Source: Pacificispira sp965223125 (GTDB lineage: Bacteria; Pseudomonadota; Alphaproteobacteria; UBA8366; Aestuariispiraceae). Taken from it: DNA of 64,000 nt. The notes below the pieces were generated by a model. It was not told where the DNA came from. It made no database searches and worked only from the letters and a program-made list of their open reading frames with translations. The first letter of the stretch is position 1. Each line of letters begins with the position of its first letter. Below are positions 44,039 through 53,738 of this stretch, piece after piece. The stretch is from the NCBI GenBank assembly GCA_965223125.1, contig OZ244984.1:868001-932000 (forward strand), read 5' to 3'. The position numbers were made by a program, and so were the translations under genes.

Positions 44039-44947
44039 ATGTTGCGTGCCGGGCGGGCTTCGGTCTACCGTATCGCCATGGATGGAGATATCGCCCTGTC
44101 GGTCATGCAGAGAACAGTCACCGCGCAACGCGCGCAGGGGGCTGCGATCATCGCCTATCGACGGGACGCAAAAGACGGTCAGACACGCCTCCATGATCTC
44201 TATCACAGCCATCCGATGCGGGTCCTGTTCCCGCGTCCGGCGCGGGGCGACCCAGCGACGGCGGCAATCACCACGGTTTCCGGCGGCGTGGCCGGGGGCG
44301 ACCGGATTTCGGTATCGGTAGAGGCCGGAGACGGAACGGATGTGCTGGCCCTCGCCCAGGCAGCAGAGAAGATCTATCGAGCCGCAAACCAGAGCCCGGC
44401 GGAGATTTCCCTGCACCTGACAGCAGGGCACGGGGCAACGCTGGAATATCTGCCACAGGAAACGATCCTGTTCGACCGTGCCCGCCTGATGCGCAATACA
44501 GAGATCAGGCTGGCCGATGCAACGACCCGGGTCCTGGCAGGGGAAATGGTGATCTTCGGACGAGGTGCGATGGGGGAAGTGGTCGAGACCTGCCAATTCT
44601 CCGAAAACTGGCGTCTGATGATTGCCGGGCGCACTGTCTGGCGGGATGCCTTCACTCTGACCCCCGCATCGGCGGCCAGCCCCTTCGGCTTGGACGGTGC
44701 GCGCGCCATGGCAAGTGTGATCTGTGTCGCGCCGGATCCTGCACGCCTGCGCGATACGATCCGTGCGGCAGTGTCGGAGACGGAGGGCTGGATTGCAGGC
44801 GTGACGGTCATCGGCCCACTGTTGCTGCTGCGATTTCTGGGAACCGATCCCGCGGCGCTGCGGGTGGGGTTCATGAGTTGCTGGTCGATACTGCGGGCCG
44901 AAGCGCTGGGTCGTCCGGCGCGGCTGCATCCGCTGATCGGATGTTGA
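44039..44947 (+). CDS. ureD: Urease accessory protein UreD
   Basis: A UreD/UreH protein of about 302 residues. The recognisable core is TRLHDLYHSHPMRVLFPRP followed by VSGGVAGGDRISVSVEAGDGTDVLALAQAAEKIYR, and the C-terminus reads LSARAEALGRPARLHP-like (here AEALGRPARLHPLIG). UreD binds apo-urease and, with UreF and UreG, directs nickel insertion. The start could be a TTG at 44027 or the ATGs at 44039, 44080 or 44105; none has a good ribosome site. It heads the seven-gene urease operon. Confidence 0.9.
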   Translation: MLRAGRASVYRIAMDGDIALSVMQRTVTAQRAQGAAIIAYRRDAKDGQTRLHDLYHSHPMRVLFPRPARGDPATAAITTVSGGVAGGDRISVSVEAGDGTDVLALAQAAEKIYRAANQSPAEISLHLTAGHGATLEYLPQETILFDRARLMRNTEIRLADATTRVLAGEMVIFGRGAMGEVVETCQFSENWRLMIAGRTVWRDAFTLTPASAASPFGLDGARAMASVICVAPDPARLRDTIRAAVSETEGWIAGVTVIGPLLLLRFLGTDPAALRVGFMSCWSILRAEALGRPARLHPLIGC

Positions 44948-44989
44948 GGAATATCGCAAGCATTATTGGGGGCGAGGAGGAGCAGGCCT

Positions 44990-45292
44990 ATGAATCTGTC
45001 ACCACGAGAGAAGGACAAGCTGCTGGTCGCGATGGCGGCGGAGGTCGCCCGCAAGCGGCTAGCGCGGGGCGTGAAGCTGAACTATCCGGAGGCCATCGCC
45101 CTGATCAGCGATTTTGTCGTGGAGGGTGCACGGGACGGGCGCAGCGTCGCCGACCTGATGCGCGATGGTGCGACAGTCGTCCGCCGGGACCAGGTCATGG
45201 ACGGCATCCCCGAAATGATCCACGAAGTCCAGGTCGAGGCGACCTTTCCCGACGGAACTAAGCTTGTCACCGTCCACACCCCGATCCGCTAG
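44990..45292 (+). CDS. ureA: Urease gamma subunit
   Basis: A 100-residue urease gamma subunit beginning MNLSPREKDKLLVAMAAEVA and ending EVQVEATFPDGTKLVTVHTPIR, both diagnostic. A strong GAGGAGGAG ribosome site precedes the ATG. It forms the (alpha-beta-gamma)3 urease with UreB and UreC. It is followed by ureB after 12 bases. Confidence 0.97.
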   Translation: MNLSPREKDKLLVAMAAEVARKRLARGVKLNYPEAIALISDFVVEGARDGRSVADLMRDGATVVRRDQVMDGIPEMIHEVQVEATFPDGTKLVTVHTPIR

Positions 45293-45304
45293 GAGAATGC
45301 GACC

Positions 45305-45622
45305 ATGATACCGGGAGAAATCTTCTGCGTTGAGGGCGAGATCGAGTTGAACGCGGGCCGCCCGACCCTGGCACTGACGGTGGCCAATACCGGCGACCGC
45401 CCGGTTCAGGTCGGCAGCCATTATCATTTCGCCGAAACCAACCCGGCCCTGAGTTTCGACCGGGCGGCGGCACGGGGCTTCCGCCTGGACATCCCAGCCG
45501 GTACCGCTGTGCGGTTCGAACCGGGGCAGAGTCGTGACGTCAATCTGGTCGCCTATGCAGGCAAGCGGATTGTGACTGGGTTTAACGGCGCGATTCAGGG
45601 TCCGTTGGAGGGGGGGAAATAA
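45305..45622 (+). CDS. ureB: Urease beta subunit
   Basis: A 105-residue urease beta subunit: MIPGEIFCVEGEIELNAGRPTLALTVANTGDRPVQVGSHYHFAETNPAL is the family signature, ending with GFNGAIQGPL. It caps the UreC active-site domain. It is separated from ureC by three bases. Confidence 0.97.
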   Translation: MIPGEIFCVEGEIELNAGRPTLALTVANTGDRPVQVGSHYHFAETNPALSFDRAAARGFRLDIPAGTAVRFEPGQSRDVNLVAYAGKRIVTGFNGAIQGPLEGGK

Positions 45623-45625
45623 GTC

Positions 45626-47335
45626 ATGGCATTTTCAATCGACAGACAAGCCTATGCTGATATGTATGGCCCCACCACTGGCGACAAGGTGCGCCTGGCC
45701 GATACGAATTTAATAATTGAGGTCGAAAGCGACCGCACAATCTATGGCGAAGAAGTGAAATTTGGTGGCGGCAAGGTGATCCGCGACGGGATGGGGCAGT
45801 CGCAGGCTACCCGCGCGGAAGGCGCGATGGATACCGTCATCACCAATGCCCTGATCCTGGACTATACCGGTATTTATAAGGCGGATATTGGGCTGAAGGG
45901 TGGTAAAATTGCTGCCATCGGCAAGGCGGGCAATCCGGATGTGCAGCCGGGTGTCGACATTATCTGTGGCCCCGGAACAGAAATCATTGCGGGTGAGGGG
46001 CGCATTGTCACGGCTGGTGGGATCGATGCCCATATCCATTGGATCTGTCCGCAGCAGGCAGAAGACGCGCTGATGTCAGGCGTCACCACTATGCTGGGGG
46101 GCGGCACAGGCCCAGCGGAAGGCACCAATGCGACAACTGCAACCCCCGGCCCTTGGCACATGGCGCGCATGCTGCAGGCGGTAGACGGTATGGCGGTCAA
46201 TGTTGGCTTGTTTGGAAAAGGCAATGCGTCCCGCCCGGATGCGCTGATCGAAATGGTCGCGGCTGGGGCCATCGGGTTAAAGCTGCATGAAGATTGGGGC
46301 ACCACCCCATCGGCGATTGATTGCTGCCTCAGCGTTGCAGAAGAAACAGATATCCAGGTCGCAATCCACACCGATACGCTGAACGAAAGCGGATTTGTCG
46401 AAAACACGATTGCCGCCTTTAAAGGGCGCACCATCCATGCTTTCCATACGGAAGGTGCAGGCGGTGGGCATGCTCCAGACATCATCAAGGTCTGTGGATT
46501 GCCCAATGTTATCCCTTCCTCCACCAACCCGACGCGGCCCTATACCGTCAATACGGTGGATGAACATCTGGACATGCTGATGGTCTGCCATCACCTGGAC
46601 CCCCGCATCCCGGAGGACGTCGCCTTCGCCGAAAGCCGCATCCGCAAGGAAACCATCGCGGCAGAGGATATCCTGCACGACATTGGTGCTTTCTCCATCA
46701 TCGCCTCTGACAGTCAAGCGATGGGCCGGGTCGGGGAGGTCATTACGCGAACCTGGCAGACGGCACACAAGATGAAGGTCCAGCGCGGCGCCTTGCCCGG
46801 AGAGACCGGCGACAATGACAATCTGCGGGTCCGGCGCTATATCGCGAAATACACGATCAACCCCGCCCGCGCCCATGGCATGGCGGATTATATCGGGTCC
46901 GTGGAAGTTGGGAAGCTGGCCGATCTGGTGCTCTGGAAGCCGATGTTCTTTGGCGTGAAGCCCGATCTGGTGCTGCGATCCGGCATGATCGCGGCGGCGG
47001 CAATGGGTGATCCCAACGCCTCCATCCCGACACCGCAACCAGTCCACTACCGTCCGATGTTCGGCAATCTCGGTCGGGCCTTGGGTGCGACCGGGGTAAC
47101 CTTCATGTCCCAGGCCGGGGTCGATTCCGGCCTCAAGCAGTCTCTCGGCCTGATGAAATCGGTACTACCCGTTTCCGGTTGCCGCACAGTGACCAAGGCG
47201 GATATGGCACTGAATGACGCGACACCGGAAATCTCCGTCGATCCGGAAACCTATGAAGTGCGCGCCGATGGCGAATTGCTGAGCTGCGAGGCGGCGACGG
47301 TACTGCCGCTGGCCCAGCGCTATTTCATGTTCTAA
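45626..47335 (+). CDS. ureC: Urease alpha subunit
   Basis: A 569-residue catalytic subunit. Nickel ligands are all visible: His136 and His138 (AHIHW), carbamylated Lys219 (GLKLHEDWG), His248 (AIHTD), His274 (FHTEGAGGGHAPD) and Asp362 (SDSQAMGR); the catalytic His322 is in MVCHHLDPR. It hydrolyses urea to ammonia and carbamate. Nothing suggests inactivation. The first third is somewhat richer in AT codons than the rest of the operon. Confidence 0.98.
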   Translation: MAFSIDRQAYADMYGPTTGDKVRLADTNLIIEVESDRTIYGEEVKFGGGKVIRDGMGQSQATRAEGAMDTVITNALILDYTGIYKADIGLKGGKIAAIGKAGNPDVQPGVDIICGPGTEIIAGEGRIVTAGGIDAHIHWICPQQAEDALMSGVTTMLGGGTGPAEGTNATTATPGPWHMARMLQAVDGMAVNVGLFGKGNASRPDALIEMVAAGAIGLKLHEDWGTTPSAIDCCLSVAEETDIQVAIHTDTLNESGFVENTIAAFKGRTIHAFHTEGAGGGHAPDIIKVCGLPNVIPSSTNPTRPYTVNTVDEHLDMLMVCHHLDPRIPEDVAFAESRIRKETIAAEDILHDIGAFSIIASDSQAMGRVGEVITRTWQTAHKMKVQRGALPGETGDNDNLRVRRYIAKYTINPARAHGMADYIGSVEVGKLADLVLWKPMFFGVKPDLVLRSGMIAAAAMGDPNASIPTPQPVHYRPMFGNLGRALGATGVTFMSQAGVDSGLKQSLGLMKSVLPVSGCRTVTKADMALNDATPEISVDPETYEVRADGELLSCEAATVLPLAQRYFMF

Positions 47336-47340
47336 CCGAT

Positions 47341-47874
47341 ATGCGGCGGGCAATCGAAAGACAAATGGCGGGGTACTGGCCGGACACGGATGGCATCACC
47401 ACCGCAACGCTGGATCTGGATCGGCGCAACCGACGGCGGATCAAGCTGACCGACGATACGGGCATGCCTTTCCTGCTGGACTTGCCCAAGGCCGTGGTAC
47501 TGCGACAGGGTGACGGGCTGCTGCTCGACGATGGCAGTCATATCCGCATCCAGGAAGCGCCGGAACCGGTCGTGGACGCGCAGGCCGGAACAGCGGCAGC
47601 CACGGCCCGGCTTGCCTGGCATCTGGGAAACCGGCATCTGCCGGTACAGATCCTCGATACCGGTGCGATCCGCTTCCGCGCCGATGGCGTGATCGAGGCG
47701 ATGGTCGAAGGGTTGGGAGCGGTCCTTCTGCGCCACGAAGCGCCCTTCACACCGGAAGCCGGAGCCTATGCCGAAGCAGGCGGACATGATCATAGTCACA
47801 CCCATGGGCATTACCATGATCATGCCTCGCATAGTCATACTCCTCAGAACCATACTGAGGAGGCGGCCTCATGA
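47341..47874 (+). CDS. ureE: Urease nickel metallochaperone UreE
   Basis: A 177-residue UreE with the N-terminal peptide-binding fold (LPKAVVLRQGDGLLLDDG), a C-terminal metal-binding domain (LAWHLGNRHLPVQI), and a histidine-rich tail starting near residue 148 (GHDHSHTHGHYHDHASHSH) that stores nickel. It delivers Ni to the UreDFG-urease complex. The end overlaps ureF by four bases (ATGA). Confidence 0.94.
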   Translation: MRRAIERQMAGYWPDTDGITTATLDLDRRNRRRIKLTDDTGMPFLLDLPKAVVLRQGDGLLLDDGSHIRIQEAPEPVVDAQAGTAAATARLAWHLGNRHLPVQILDTGAIRFRADGVIEAMVEGLGAVLLRHEAPFTPEAGAYAEAGGHDHSHTHGHYHDHASHSHTPQNHTEEAAS

Positions 47875-48545
47875 CTGCAGCACCGGGCTGGCTTCAGACC
47901 CTGATGCTCTGGACCTCCCCCGCCTTTCCTGTCGGGGCCTTCAGTTATTCCCATGGCCTGGAATGGTTGGTGGAAATCGGGCGGGTGAGTGACAGGGCGT
48001 CCCTTGAGGCCTTTATCACAGCCCTGATCGACTTCGGCGATCTGCAAGCCGATGCTGCCTTTCTCTGCGTCGCGCATGGGGCCGCGATGGACGACCTCCC
48101 CGAAATCCTGGCGGAGGCTGCCAGCCTGCGCGGGGCGGCGGAACTGGCGCAGGAATCGACCGACCAGGGCCGTGCCTTCCTGAAGGCCGTTCTGGAGGAA
48201 GGAAGCGGTTATCCAAGACTAACTCTGCTGGGCCAGGCGGGAGGAACCCTGCCCCATGCCGTCGCCTTCGGGGCCGCCTGTGCCGATGCGGGCATTCCCG
48301 CAGGTCCGGCGGTGGAAGCCTGGCTGCATGCTGCGATGGCGAATATCGTATCGGCTGGTCAACGGCTGATCCCGCTGGGCCAGCGGGATGGCGTCGCGGC
48401 GCAGATGGCGCTGAAATCCAGGATTTCCGATGCCGCCCGGAAAGCTATCGCGACACCGCTGGCTGCTATCACCAGTGCCGGTATCGCCGTTGATCTGGCC
48501 TCCATCTTCCATGAAACCCAATATACGAGGTTGTTTCGATCATGA
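47871..48545 (+). CDS. ureF: Urease accessory protein UreF
   Basis: A 224-residue UreF: the start WLQTLMLWTSPAFPVGAFSYSHGLEWLVE and the later LPLGQ-like stretch (here LIPLGQRDGVAAQ) are diagnostic. It bridges UreD and UreG and gates nickel transfer. It overlaps ureE and ureG by four bases each. Confidence 0.95.
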   Translation: MTAAPGWLQTLMLWTSPAFPVGAFSYSHGLEWLVEIGRVSDRASLEAFITALIDFGDLQADAAFLCVAHGAAMDDLPEILAEAASLRGAAELAQESTDQGRAFLKAVLEEGSGYPRLTLLGQAGGTLPHAVAFGAACADAGIPAGPAVEAWLHAAMANIVSAGQRLIPLGQRDGVAAQMALKSRISDAARKAIATPLAAITSAGIAVDLASIFHETQYTRLFRS

Positions 48546-49174
48546 CTGACCGCTTTACCCATACCGGCCCGGCGCGCATCGGCATCGGGGGGCCTGTCGG
48601 CTCCGGCAAGACCGCGCTGATGGACCGCCTGTGCAAGGCGATGCGCGACCGCTATGATATCGCCGCCATCACCAACGACATCTACACCCGGGAGGACGCG
48701 GAATTCCTGACCCGTAGCGGCGCGCTGGCACCGGAACGGATCGTCGGCGTGGAAACCGGCGGCTGTCCCCATACCGCGATCCGCGAGGATGCCTCGATCA
48801 ACCTCGCCGCCGTGGACGGGTTGGTCGCGAAATTTCCCGATCTGGAAATGCTGCTGATCGAAAGCGGCGGCGACAATCTGGCTGCCACCTTCTCTCCCGA
48901 TCTGGCTGATATCACGATTTATGTAATTGATGTCTCTGCGGGGGACAAGATTCCACGCAAGGGCGGGCCGGGAATCACCCGATCCGACCTGTTGGTGATC
49001 AACAAGATCGACCTCGCGCCGCTGGTCGGGGCCGACCTTTCGGTCATGGACCGGGATGCAAGGAAAATGCGGGGCGAGCGACCCTTCCTGTTCACCGACC
49101 TGAAGGCGAATAAAGGCGTCGCGGAAATCGTTGCCTTCATTGAGGATGCGGCGGGGCTTGCAATCCCGGCATAG
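48542..49174 (+). CDS. ureG: Urease accessory GTPase UreG
   Basis: A 210-residue SIMIBI GTPase. P-loop GPVGSGKT, the metal motif CPH in GVETGGCPHTAIREDAS, and the guanine-specificity motif NKID are all present. GTP hydrolysis drives nickel transfer into urease. It is the last gene of the operon; no urea or nickel transporter gene follows. Confidence 0.97.
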   Translation: MTDRFTHTGPARIGIGGPVGSGKTALMDRLCKAMRDRYDIAAITNDIYTREDAEFLTRSGALAPERIVGVETGGCPHTAIREDASINLAAVDGLVAKFPDLEMLLIESGGDNLAATFSPDLADITIYVIDVSAGDKIPRKGGPGITRSDLLVINKIDLAPLVGADLSVMDRDARKMRGERPFLFTDLKANKGVAEIVAFIEDAAGLAIPA

Positions 49175-49185
49175 AAGAAGAAACC

Positions 49186-52100
49186 CTATTCCGCCGCCGC
49201 CGGGATTTCCTCGTCATCTGCACGGCCACGACGGGCGAGATAATCCGATACATCCGCACGGAGTTGCAGCCAGCACGGAGTGACGAAGAGTGTTAGCAGC
49301 GTTGCAAAGGCGAGGCCGCAGGCAATCGCGGTGGCAAGCTGCACCCACCATTGCGTCGAGGGTGCCCCCTGCGATACCTCCCGCGTGATGAAATCGATAT
49401 TGAGCTGCAGCACCATCGGCAGCAGTCCAAGGATCGTCGTCACCGTCGTCAGCAGGACCGGGCGCAGACGCTGTGCCCCGGTCCGCAATATCGCATCGCG
49501 CATGGTCACCGATGTCAGCTTCAACCGGTCAAAGGTGTCGATCAGCACGATATTGTTGTTCACCACGATTCCGGCCAGCGCGATCACGCCGATCCCACTC
49601 ATCACCACGCCGAAGGGCTGCTGCACCGCCATCAGGCCGATCAGCACACCGATGGTCGACATGATCACCGCAAACAGGATCAGGAAGGCGGAAAAGAAGC
49701 TGTTGAACTGGGTCACCAGAATGATGGCCATCAGGAACAGGGCCACGCCAAAGGCTTTCATTAGGAAATCCATGGATTCCTGCTGTTCCTGATCCTCGCC
49801 CTTGAATTCAACGAAAACCCCATCCGGCAGCGACCCGGCCAGGAACCATTCCCGCATTTCCTGAACGATCGGATCGGGCAGCACACCATCGGCGACATCG
49901 GCGCGGACATAGGCGATGCGGGCCCCGCCCTCCCGGCGGAGAATACCGGTATTGGGTTCCGCCGTGCGGGTCACGAAATTCCCGACCGGGACACGGCCCG
50001 ATTCCGTCATCACCCGAAGCCGGTCCAGCTGGCTGATGGAGCGGTATTCCTCCGGGAACCGGGCGATGATATCGATTTCATCGTCAATGTCGTCCGGACG
50101 GTATTCCGTGATCTTCAAGCCGTTGGTCACCAGTTGGACGAAACTGCCCAGAACCGAGATATCGGCCTCGAACTTCGCCGCCTGGCTCCGGTCGATCCGA
50201 AACTCCCATTGGATACCCGGGATCGGGCGGGAATCTTCCAGATTTACCAATCCTTCAAATTCATCCAGCTTCGCGCGGATGCGCTCGACGGCAATGTCCA
50301 ACTGGGCTGGATCGCGACCTGACAACTGAATCTGGACAGCCTTGCCGACCGGCGGCCCCTGCTCCTCTTCCCGGATTTCAACCAGAATACCGGCCAGATG
50401 CGCGGTGCGATGCCGGATTTCGGCCTTTATCTCGGCGGCGGGGCGACGCTCATCCCATTCTCCGAACTCAATCGTGATCTTGCCGATGATGTCTTCGGCC
50501 TCATCGTCCCGCACCGGGAAATTCCCGCTGGAGGCATAGACCGATTTGAATTCCCCGCGTTCCATACCAATCGCCAGGATTTCGCGTTCAACCTCCCTGG
50601 ACAGCGCATCCTTTTCCGACACCGCCAGATTGCCCTGGGCATGGACATTGGCGATCACCAGTTTGGGTTCTATATTGGGGAAGAACTCCATCCCCTTGCC
50701 GATAATTCCATACAGAACGATGGTGCCCCCCATCAGTGCGCCGCAGAACAACAACACCAACCAGGGCGCGCGCAGCGCAACCGATAGGGCGGAAACATAG
50801 AGGCCGGTCATCCCGCCGACCGTGCGCGGGTCCATCGACGTATCAAGATCGCTGTCTCCGTCCGGATCCTGCGATACCCCTGACAGCAGCCGCGCCTTTT
50901 CCGGATCGGTATCCACCCGCTCCAGTCCCCGACCGATAACGCCACCCAGCCAGTAGCCCAGAACGATTCCCCCAATCGCCCCAAGAATGCCGACCAGAGT
51001 AGCGATCCCTGGATCCAGACCAAGGTTCTGTGACAGATTGAACAGAAAGATTCCCAGGATAACCGGAACCGCCAGAGTCAGGACAAGACGGGTCACAGCG
51101 GCCAGATTTGCACCCAGAACCGGAACGAAGACCAGCGCCATCGCCAGCGATGCCGTCAGGGTCGCGATCAGGGTGATCGGCAGGAACTTCATGAATTCCC
51201 CGACCACGCCAGGCCAGAAAAGCAGCGGCAGGAAGGCCGCCAGGGTTGTCGCCGTCGAGGCGATGATCGGCCAGGCCATGCGCTTTGCCGCCATTCCATA
51301 GGCCTGTTGCTTGGGCACCCCTTCGGCAAGCTTCCTATCGGCATATTCAGTGACGACGATGGCCCCGTCGACCAGCATTCCGACTGCCAGAATCAGGGCG
51401 AACAGGACAACGACATTGACCGTCAAACCCATGATGGACAGCACCATCACACCGGACAGGAAGGAGCCCGGAATGGCGATCCCGACCAGCAGTCCGCCGC
51501 GCACGCCAAGCGCCGCCACGACCAGGATCATCACCAGCAGGATTGCGGAAATCACGTTGTTCTGCAAATCAGTCAACATGGTCCGGATATCCTCGGACTT
51601 GTCATTCGAATAGCCGACATTCACGCCTTCCGGCCAATAGCCGCGTTCGGCCTCCACCTGAGCACGAACAGCGGCGATGGTCTCGATGATGTTCTCACCG
51701 GTGCGCTTGACCACTTCCAGCGCCAGGGCGGGCTGGCCGTTCACGCGCGCAAAGGTGGTCTGGTCCTTGAACCCGCGCCGGACATCAGCCACATCGCGGA
51801 CCCGCACGATGGAATCGCCGCTGTTGAGGATTGGCAAATTGAGGACATCCTCCGATGTCTCGAAAAGCCCCGGCACCTTGATCGAAAACCGCCCGACACC
51901 GGTATCCAGCGCACCAGCGGCGATCAACTGGTTCGATCCGCCGATCCGGTTCAGCAGTTCTTCCGGTTCCAGTCCGTAGCTTTCGACCAGAACCGGGTCG
52001 ATGATGACTTCGACAACCTCCTCGCGCTCACCGGTGATCGTGACCTCCAGAACAGTCTGTATATCCTCGATGCGGTCTTGAAGCCCCCGCGCGATCCGCA

Positions 52101-52557
52101 GCAGGGTCCGTTCAGGCAGGTCACCGGACAGGGTGACGACCAGCACCGGGAACAGGCTGAAATTGACCTCATTCACCGTCGGCTCGTCGGTATCGGAGGG
52201 CAGGTCGGGACGCACCAGATCGACCTTTTCCCGGACATCCGTCAGGGCGGAATCGGCATCGAACCCGGCCTCGAATTCAAGAACGACATTGGCGCCGCCC
52301 TCATAGGCGGTCGCGCGCATTTCCTTGATTCCCTCAATGGAACGCAGTTCCTGTTCCATTGGACGAACCAGCAAGCGCTCCGCATCCTCCGGCGAAATGC
52401 CCTCATGATGCATTGAGACATAAATGATCGGAATATTGATGTCGGGGTCTGATTCCTTGGGTATTGTAATATAGGAAACCGTTCCCGCTATGAGCAGAAA
52501 CAGCAGCGTCGCCAGAACTGTCCGCGAATGGGACAGCGCGCCTTCGATCAGGTTCAC
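49186..52557 (-). CDS. RND efflux permease with extra central membrane segments
   Basis: A 1123-residue AcrB/HAE1-type RND permease. The N-terminal span (TVLATLLFLLIAGTVSYITIPKESDPD), the proton-relay Asp in ILAVGMLVDGAIVVTEYADRK and both porter domains are present; the C-terminal half has MSGIGVIALAGIVVNNNIVLIDTFDR. Between spans 6 and 7 there is an insert of about 110 residues with two added hydrophobic segments (LVLTLAVPVILGIFLFNL and LVGILGAIGGIVLGYWLGGVIG), so the chain probably has 14 spans rather than 12. It overlaps the adaptor gene by four bases. No outer-membrane channel gene is present. Confidence 0.9.
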   Translation of the reverse strand: MNLIEGALSHSRTVLATLLFLLIAGTVSYITIPKESDPDINIPIIYVSMHHEGISPEDAERLLVRPMEQELRSIEGIKEMRATAYEGGANVVLEFEAGFDADSALTDVREKVDLVRPDLPSDTDEPTVNEVNFSLFPVLVVTLSGDLPERTLLRIARGLQDRIEDIQTVLEVTITGEREEVVEVIIDPVLVESYGLEPEELLNRIGGSNQLIAAGALDTGVGRFSIKVPGLFETSEDVLNLPILNSGDSIVRVRDVADVRRGFKDQTTFARVNGQPALALEVVKRTGENIIETIAAVRAQVEAERGYWPEGVNVGYSNDKSEDIRTMLTDLQNNVISAILLVMILVVAALGVRGGLLVGIAIPGSFLSGVMVLSIMGLTVNVVVLFALILAVGMLVDGAIVVTEYADRKLAEGVPKQQAYGMAAKRMAWPIIASTATTLAAFLPLLFWPGVVGEFMKFLPITLIATLTASLAMALVFVPVLGANLAAVTRLVLTLAVPVILGIFLFNLSQNLGLDPGIATLVGILGAIGGIVLGYWLGGVIGRGLERVDTDPEKARLLSGVSQDPDGDSDLDTSMDPRTVGGMTGLYVSALSVALRAPWLVLLFCGALMGGTIVLYGIIGKGMEFFPNIEPKLVIANVHAQGNLAVSEKDALSREVEREILAIGMERGEFKSVYASSGNFPVRDDEAEDIIGKITIEFGEWDERRPAAEIKAEIRHRTAHLAGILVEIREEEQGPPVGKAVQIQLSGRDPAQLDIAVERIRAKLDEFEGLVNLEDSRPIPGIQWEFRIDRSQAAKFEADISVLGSFVQLVTNGLKITEYRPDDIDDEIDIIARFPEEYRSISQLDRLRVMTESGRVPVGNFVTRTAEPNTGILRREGGARIAYVRADVADGVLPDPIVQEMREWFLAGSLPDGVFVEFKGEDQEQQESMDFLMKAFGVALFLMAIILVTQFNSFFSAFLILFAVIMSTIGVLIGLMAVQQPFGVVMSGIGVIALAGIVVNNNIVLIDTFDRLKLTSVTMRDAILRTGAQRLRPVLLTTVTTILGLLPMVLQLNIDFITREVSQGAPSTQWWVQLATAIACGLAFATLLTLFVTPCWLQLRADVSDYLARRGRADDEEIPAAAE

Positions 52558-53738
52558 GACCGCTCTCCCAGCGTCTCACCAACACTCACGGCGGGCACGC
52601 CTGACTCTGGTACCGTTTCGGTTGGGGTAGACGGCTCGATCTCGTCTTCACGCGTCGCCTTGACCTTTATACCGGGCGCGACAAAGACATGCCCGACCGT
52701 GATCAGACTGACCCGATCTGGCAGGCCCGAGACCCACATGCCGTCGGCGGTATCCTCGACTAACGTGATTGGATGAAATACCACCCGATCATCGGCATCC
52801 ACGGATTTGAGCCCGACCGACCCGCTATCCGCCAGTGTCAACCAGGCGGGAGATATTTTATGCGCCATGACCTCCTGGGTTGGCAGATTCACCTTTGCCG
52901 TCATGCCGTCACGCAGGCGACCATCTTGATTCTCAACTTCCAGTTCAACTTCGAAGGTACGGGTCGTGTTGTTCGCCGTGGTTGAAATGCGGCTCACCAC
53001 CCCATCCCGGGTCACCCCTGAGATCAGTTCGACCGGGGCAACGGTGCCGGGGTCGATCCGGTGAATTTCCCGCTCTGACACCTGTATCGCGATGATGATC
53101 GGATCAAAATCAACGATCCGTGCCACTTCGTCACCACCCTGGACATAATCGCCGATCTCCACGATGCGGGACTCGACGATACCATCAAACGGGGCCTTGA
53201 TCGTGGTATGGGCGATATCGGTGCGAATGGTTTCAAGCGCCGCCCTGGCAGATGACAGATTGGCCTCCGCCGCTGCCCTGGCCGATTCCGTCTGGAACCC
53301 CTTGCCGGCAAGCTGTTGCGCCGCCTTGTATTCCGTGTCGCGCTGTCGCAGCAACGCCTCCGCCTCCGCCAGCTTCGCGAAACGGTCATTCGCGGCCAGT
53401 TTCACGACCAGGGCACCTTCAGCAATCGGATCACTGATCTCTGCCCCGATTTCGATGATCCGCCCCTCCGTTTCCGCTCTCAGGACCGTGCGGCGGTCCA
53501 TCTGGGTGCGTCCGGTATACAGCAGTACGGCACGATGATTGACCGCGACGCTTTCGGTGGTACGGACGGAGGGTAGTTCCCTTATCGCAACAGGCTCTGG
53601 TTCCATACCGACAATATCGGGTGCCCCCCCCTGCCCGGATAAAATCCAGGCCACCGCTGCTCCGGCCAGCAGGATGGAAATAACAAGAGAAGGTTTGATC
53701 CGTTTCAGCATGTTGGGTCCTCTGTCTCGAAAAGTCAT
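52554..53738 (-). CDS. RND efflux periplasmic adaptor (HlyD/MFP family)
   Basis: A 394-residue membrane-fusion protein. After an N-terminal membrane anchor (PSLVISILLAGAAVAWIL) it has the lipoyl half (RAETEGRIIEIGAEISDPIAEGALVVKL), an alpha-hairpin rich in Ala/Glu (residues about 120-175), the second lipoyl half (IKAPFDGIVESRIVEIGDYVQGG) and a beta-barrel. It links the RND pump to an outer-membrane channel encoded elsewhere. It overlaps the padR-type gene by four bases (ATGA). Confidence 0.92.
   Translation of the reverse strand: MTFRDRGPNMLKRIKPSLVISILLAGAAVAWILSGQGGAPDIVGMEPEPVAIRELPSVRTTESVAVNHRAVLLYTGRTQMDRRTVLRAETEGRIIEIGAEISDPIAEGALVVKLAANDRFAKLAEAEALLRQRDTEYKAAQQLAGKGFQTESARAAAEANLSSARAALETIRTDIAHTTIKAPFDGIVESRIVEIGDYVQGGDEVARIVDFDPIIIAIQVSEREIHRIDPGTVAPVELISGVTRDGVVSRISTTANNTTRTFEVELEVENQDGRLRDGMTAKVNLPTQEVMAHKISPAWLTLADSGSVGLKSVDADDRVVFHPITLVEDTADGMWVSGLPDRVSLITVGHVFVAPGIKVKATREDEIEPSTPTETVPESGVPAVSVGETLGERS

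Noticed and set aside
51307..52416. A 369-codon plus-strand frame opposite the RND permease.
   Set aside because: Antisense shadow with no domain; the RND protein on the other strand is fully conserved here.
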